Below, piece after piece: positions 59,424 through 64,000 of a stretch of DNA of 64,000 nucleotides; the stretch's first letter is position 1, and each line of letters begins with the position of its first letter. The notes below the pieces were generated by a model that made no database searches, was not told where the DNA came from, and worked only from the letters and a program-made list of their open reading frames with translations. The position numbers and the translations under genes are program-made. The DNA comes from Arabidopsis thaliana. Taxonomy: Eukaryota > Streptophyta > Magnoliopsida > Brassicales > Brassicaceae. The DNA is taken from the NCBI RefSeq assembly GCF_000001735.4, contig NC_003070.9, forward strand, positions 19,949,971-20,013,970, in the 5' to 3' direction.

Positions 59424-60755
59424 GAAGGTTAAGGCATAAACCTATTTAGTTTCTTAAAGATACACGAAATTGCAAAGGAAAATTCAATTCTACTAGCAAA
59501 AAATTCTTGATTACTTTTTCTTTTTAATGACATTTCATATGTTTCAAAATTGCTTTGACTTTTATTATTATTAAAAAAAATCATTTTGTGTTTTGTCGCT
59601 TACACAACTTAGCAGATTGATGTTTCGGCTCACAGCCCATACGTGTTATTCATGACAACAACCCCCTAAGAATTGGTATATTTTCCTACTCAGTTGTTCT
59701 TTCTGTTATACAGCAGACTTTTCATTATTTGTAAAATATAATTTAAAATATTGATTAAAACTTTCTAGAACTAGTAAAAAGTTTTGATTTCATCTTTTAA
59801 AGGGTTTCATTCCCCTTCTTGTTCTCTCTTTATACAATTTTTGTAATGAGCACTATATTTTATTTGATATAAGGAAAACATATTTTCCAAAACCAATTAT
59901 AGAATGATAAATCAATGTTTAAAACTCAAATGTGTTTCTAATAGGTTGTAATATTATAACGAACATAAGAAAATGTAAGGAAAAACAGAACGTAGGTAAG
60001 TTTTATTTAGAGGCTATTTATTATTTTAGTTGTATAAGGAGGATAAATGGATAATGATATTTGCATGTTCAACGGTTAGGGATCGGTGTAATGTATACGG
60101 TCAAATATAAAATGAGATCAGCATTATAGATTGAATATTTGAAACATCATTCTACACACTATGCAGTATATTACTTTTGGTCAATACGAAAATGTGCGAC
60201 TTACCCATACATCAACATCAGATATGCGAGAAATATTAGAAAATATAAATAGATCATACTAGTATTTCAAACGGAATTTTATTATTGATATTCTTGGATA
60301 TTCGAACTTTTATTCGGTCGATCGATATAAATGATTAATTAAAAAAACATGTATTACTTTTATTTGATTTTATCAACGGCACATATAAATTAGAAATGAA
60401 ACTTTTTGATTGGTCACTATTGGATATGGCCTTCTTTTTTCAGATTCGGCCCAGGTTGAAAGTTTTGTCACAAATGCTACGTCAGTGACTAAAGTCAACG
60501 AAACTCAGTCCGCATATACATTCTTTAAACGAAATGAAAGAGAAAATAAAATTTATAATAAGATTAATGTTTTGTATATCAGCAATTTACATTTACACAA
60601 TCATATCTTCAGCTCATGATACAATTTTTTTTCTTCTATATAACATGTTTTTTTTTTGGGTCACAAATCACGAGTTTAAATCTTACCTATACATGCATGG
60701 ATAATAAAGGAGATCATTATCAAATCCCACGACACAAGACATGACTATACGAAAC

Positions 60756-60917
60756 TCAGTCCCCTCCACAGCCACCGGAACCTCCCTCACCGCCTCCACA
60801 ACCTCCACCATCATCACCGCCTATAGGCTTCCTATAGGAGGAGACACAACATATGACGATTGACGGGAAAATAACAAATCCACATACTATAATAATGACA
60901 ACGTCAAAAGGATTCAT
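60756..60917 (-). CDS. 53-aa membrane-anchored Gly/Cys-rich microprotein (unit B)
   Basis: Reads MNPFDVVIIIVCGFVIFPSI, then VICCVSSYRKPIGG and a short tail DDGGGCGGGEGG with SGGCGGD. The helix and the Y-R-K junction match the unit A and C proteins, but the whole middle (EPLSQPRDLE to VVAAAVTT) is missing. It is thus either a deleted, still-open paralogue or a minimal family member. TATA box about 70 bp upstream. Confidence 0.65.
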   Translation of the reverse strand: MNPFDVVIIIVCGFVIFPSIVICCVSSYRKPIGGDDGGGCGGGEGGSGGCGGD

Positions 60918-60984
60918 TATTTCTTCTTAAATGTTAAAAAAAAAAAAACTGAATTGATACCCAAATGAGGCGAGAATAGTGTCC

Positions 60985-60993
60985 TTTTATATA
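60985..60993 (-). promoter_or_regulatory. TATA box of unit B gene
   Basis: Minus strand TATATAAAAG in TTCTATATAAAAGGACAC, matching units A and C. Confidence 0.75.
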
Positions 60994-61631
60994 GAATGTT
61001 ATGACGTAAACCTGTTTAGTTTATTAAAGGTACACGAAATTTCAAAAGAAATTTCAATTTTCTAGTAAAATTAAGACATTTTCAATAAAAATTCATAAGT
61101 TACTACAACTTGCTTTTGAGTATTTCGCATACTGCTCATAAAGAAGAATATTCATTCTTGGTCATGTAAAATATTATTTTAAACTGTAGTTAGAGTTTCT
61201 AAAATTAGTACATAGAGTTCTGATTTTGTCTTCGAGTTCCCTTTTTCTTCTTTTTCTTTTTCTGTAATGAACACTGTATATATTTGATGAAAAATAACAT
61301 AAGAAAGGTGTATGGGTTCTCTACTATTTTAAGTTTTAACTGTATATGGAGGACAAAATGTAGTATATCATATAAGAGGTTGAATATATGTTTCAACGGT
61401 TAGGATCATTGGTGTCCTTTTTCATCCAAATTATTCTAATTAAGAGAAAAGAAAGTTTCAAAAAGAATTGATATTTTGTAAACAAAGAATCATATTTACA
61501 CGATCATTTCTTCACGTTATGATACAATTTCCAACCTCACAAGAGTTGAAATCTTACATTTGTTTTTGTTAATAGTTTATATGCAAAGTTAATAAAGAGA
61601 TAATTTCACACCCACAAACTATACGAAACCC

Positions 61632-61937
61632 TTAACCTCCACAGCCGCCACAACCTCCACAACCGCCACCATCTCCTCCACCAGCATCACCATCACAACC
61701 GCCACCATCTCCTCCACCGCCGCAACCGCCAGAACGTTCTGTGGTTACACCCGCAGCAACAACAGCTGTTCCTGTCAAAACAACAAGTCCTCCATCTTTT
61801 ATTCCCGCTAAACCGTTTTCCAAATCCCGCGGCTGAAACAAAGGCTCTTTCTTCCTATGGGAGATACAGCATATGACAGTCAACACGAAAATAACACAGG
61901 CACCTAATATAATGATGACATTAACAACAGGCTCCAT
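61632..61937 (-). CDS. Membrane-anchored Gly/Cys-rich small protein (unit C)
   Basis: 101 aa from the ATG at 61937 (MEPVVNVIIILGACVIFVLT), the same start as the unit A protein; an in-frame ATG 51 bases upstream lies in the leader and is not conserved. One helix, then SHRKKEPLFQPRDLENG, the shared block KDGGLVVLTG, and a Gly/Cys/Asp tail with GGGGDGGGCDGDAGGGDGGG and a CGGCGGCGG end. Unit A and C are close paralogues whose tails differ mainly by length, as expected for slippage in GGN repeats. Confidence 0.82.
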   Translation of the reverse strand: MEPVVNVIIILGACVIFVLTVICCISHRKKEPLFQPRDLENGLAGIKDGGLVVLTGTAVVAAGVTTERSGGCGGGGDGGGCDGDAGGGDGGGCGGCGGCGG

Positions 61938-61999
61938 TATATCTTTTAACTTTTTTTTGTGAAACTGAACTGATACCAAAGGATGCAAGAATAGTGTCC

Positions 62000-62008
62000 T
62001 TTTATATA
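62000..62008 (-). promoter_or_regulatory. TATA box of unit C gene
   Basis: Minus strand TATATAAAAG in TTTCTATATAAAAGGACAC, some 65-70 bp upstream of the ATG. Confidence 0.75.
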
Positions 62009-62766
62009 GAAAGGTTATGAAATAAACCTCTCTAGTTTCTTAAACATACACGAAATTGCAAAGGAAATTTCAACATTACTTGCAAAAATTTAGACATTTT
62101 CTTGATTATTTTCTTATAAATCCAATGAAATTCCATAAATTTTAAACTTGCGTTTTATTATTTAAATAAATATATACATTGAATTTTTCGCTGACACAAC
62201 TTCGTAGATGTTTCTGCTCACACAGCCATACAGCAGAATATTCATTCTTCGTCGTGTAGAATATTATTTAAAATTATGATTACAGTTTTCAAGAATTAGT
62301 ACAAAGTTTTATTTTGTCTTTCAAAGGGTTTTAATAATTTCTTCCCTTTCTTGTTTTCGTGTGATACGATTTTTGTAGTGAACACTGTATTTACTTGATG
62401 TAAGAAAGAAAAATCATTTCCAAAACTAATTAAAGAAATGATTAATTAAAAAACAAAAACAAAAAAACCAATGGTTTTGGTATTGGTTGTAATGCTATAA
62501 TGAACATAAGAAAATGTAGGGGAAAGAATAAGTAAGTATTCTTACAGGTTCTCTATTATTTTAGTTATAAAGATAATAATATTGCTTATTCATGTTCAAC
62601 AGTTAGGGGTCGGTACGGTGTATTTTATAAGGTCAAATATAAAATGAGATCACCATAATAGGTTGAACATTTGTAACATCATTCTAATGCTATGCAGTGT
62701 TAGTCTTGGTCAATACGAAAACGTGCGACTTACCTATTACACGTCAGACATGCGAGAAATATTCGG

Positions 62767-64000
62767 ACCACATTATTTTTAACGGGTAATTCTATTTTAA
62801 TATGTGTGGCCAATCTAAATCTTTTAAATATTCAAAGTTTTATATCAGAAGATGTGATTTCGATCCGATATCATTACATCATTACATATTTCAACATCAT
62901 TATTCATTACACAGAAATTTCATTCGAAAAATGTGATTTCTATCCATATTTGTACAAGTATGGTTCTATGTATGCAACAAAGCTTTTAAAATTTGTAACA
63001 AGTATCCATACCCACAAATATTTGAAACTGAGATCTCAGATATTAAAGAATTCATGGAAAAAGTGGGACACACAAGGTTTCCCTGATAATCTAATTTCTA
63101 AAATGTATTTTGAGAAATTGATATGAACTCAAACCAAATTTAATTACTAAAAATAGTAACATTATTGATAATAAATAATTTTTTCCTTAAATAATATCTT
63201 AATTCTCACCTAACATAACTAATGACCAGGTTCATGCAAATCAAATTCTCATTTGGATTTACTAAACCATCTAAACCAATTTTTAGCTCAGAAAATTCTT
63301 GCACATCAGCTTTTATTTCTTACGTTCCTTAGACTCAATAGTCAATAGTATTTAGCAAATTCATAACGGAGAACTTCAACATGTTTGAAACTAATTATTA
63401 ATGTTCAAACTACGGAGATCCAAGTACACTATTTTAATGTTGTATTTGAAAAAAAAAATTTGTAAGACATGGTATACGAACTAATCTTTACCCAAAATAA
63501 ATAAATATAATCTTTGACAAATCAACGGTATTACTATTACGGGTCGTCTGTGGATAGATATATAAAAAATTACAAACAATCGAATAACCAATGAGATATC
63601 ACAATTAGGTTGGGTGATCAAAAAAAGTCCACGGATGATACATTTGGTCATGAGAAAGCGTGTGCTTTTATATCCAAACATTATATTTGAAACATTATTT
63701 TAAAGTCCTGCATTTTTTAAAGGTGGGACTCACACCAAAAGTTAAATTCATTTTTTGTTAAGAAATATTTTTCTAATAAGCATCGAAGCAGAACTTCCAT
63801 TTAAAAAATTTACCACTATACCAACACAATGTTGATAATATTAATTGTTTTCATCTCTAAATCAAAAACCATCATTTCTAAAAGAAGATATCTGGAAATT
63901 TACGATGTCTACCTGGTAGGTAATGTGACTGCGAGACTTCTTCAATACATACGCTATTTAATAGAAACATACCCGGCCACCGACTTAACAAGCTGATCGA
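62767..64000. other. AT-rich region with no supported gene
   Basis: About 1.2 kb to the window end. A 106-codon frame (62806-63126, +) is Ile/Tyr/His-rich, as AT-rich noncoding DNA tends to be. No repeat of the A/B/C type, RNA gene or transposon end was seen. Confidence 0.45.

Larger units (their letters stand above)
58865..60236 (-). repeat. Tandem unit A of the triplicated microprotein genes
   Basis: This unit covers a 3' flank (CACGATCATTATTTACCTTATG...), the gene at 59.05-59.35 kb, its TATA box and a far-upstream part ending at TGCGACTTAC and ATGCGAGAAATATT. Units B (about 60530-61412) and C (about 61420-62766) hold the same pieces in the same order, except that B lacks the far-upstream part. 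Confidence 0.8.
60530..61412 (-). repeat. Tandem unit B, shortened
   Basis: Contains 3' flank, the 53-aa gene, TATA box and near-upstream part (ending with TTCAACGGTTAGGATC). The far-upstream part found in A and C is absent. It is more diverged than A and C are from each other. Confidence 0.75.
61420..62766 (-). repeat. Tandem unit C
   Basis: Begins with the 3' flank (CACGATCATTTCTTCACGTTATG) and runs through the 101-aa gene, TATA box and near- and far-upstream parts (TCAATACGAAAACGTGCG, ATGCGAGAAATATT). It matches unit A over its length. Confidence 0.8.

Noticed and set aside
62806-63126. 106-codon plus-strand ORF near the window end
   Set aside because: Composition (Ile, Tyr, His, Phe) is what AT-rich noncoding DNA gives; no helix-plus-tail layout like the nearby microproteins.

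Overview
The window reads as a gene-dense chromosome arm of a small-genome dicot. Gene order and protein sequences match Arabidopsis thaliana chromosome 1 around AT1G53440 to AT1G53640; I recognised this from memory, with no search. Supporting signs are short GT-AG introns, AT-rich intergenic DNA, plant core promoters and a plant Helitron.

Layout. 0-7 kb: 3' half of an LRR receptor kinase (+), then two minus-strand genes of unknown function (456/450 aa and 314 aa) and a decayed U6 snRNA copy. 8.6-11.6 kb: mechanosensitive channel MSL4 (+). 13.5-16.8 kb: a 150-aa orphan ORF (-) head-to-head with the meiotic RING protein HEI10 (+). 17.2-19.3 kb: rhamnose synthase RHM2/MUM4 (-). 21-24.2 kb: MAP kinase MPK18 (-). 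26.5-29.8 kb: head-to-head pair of FAP3 (-) and an inner-membrane signal peptidase (+). 30.5 kb: HSP17.6C with a clear heat-shock-element array. 32.5-35 kb: an F-box gene with a broken partial copy upstream, and an L18ae-family membrane protein (-). 36-42 kb: MAPKKK3 (+) lying between the real GLY3/ETHE1 gene (-) and a broken copy of GLY3's 3' half. 43.7-45.8 kb: a 2.05-kb non-autonomous Helitron with both termini. 46.6-50.2 kb: NTMC2T6.1, an SMP/C2 lipid-transfer protein. 51.3-53.4 kb: an intronless PPR gene whose end is duplicated in tandem.

50.5-62 kb: a cluster of at least eight tiny genes, each encoding one N-terminal membrane anchor and a short tail, usually rich in Gly, Cys or His. Several are too short for normal gene finders. 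Seven are on the minus strand. Three (59.0, 60.8 and 61.6 kb) sit in tandemly triplicated units with the same TATA box. Two others (56.8 and 58.0 kb) are a second tandem pair, and two more (50.5 and 55.8 kb) share promoter sequence across the PPR gene. This microprotein cluster is the best candidate here for an undescribed system.

Most other genes are unrelated housekeeping or signalling genes. Exon coordinates were worked out by hand from splice signals and frame continuity. The resulting protein lengths (MSL4 881, HEI10 304, RHM2 667, MPK18 615, FAP3 287, MAPKKK3 609, GLY3 294, NTMC2T6.1 751 aa) are consistent with what I recall for these proteins.
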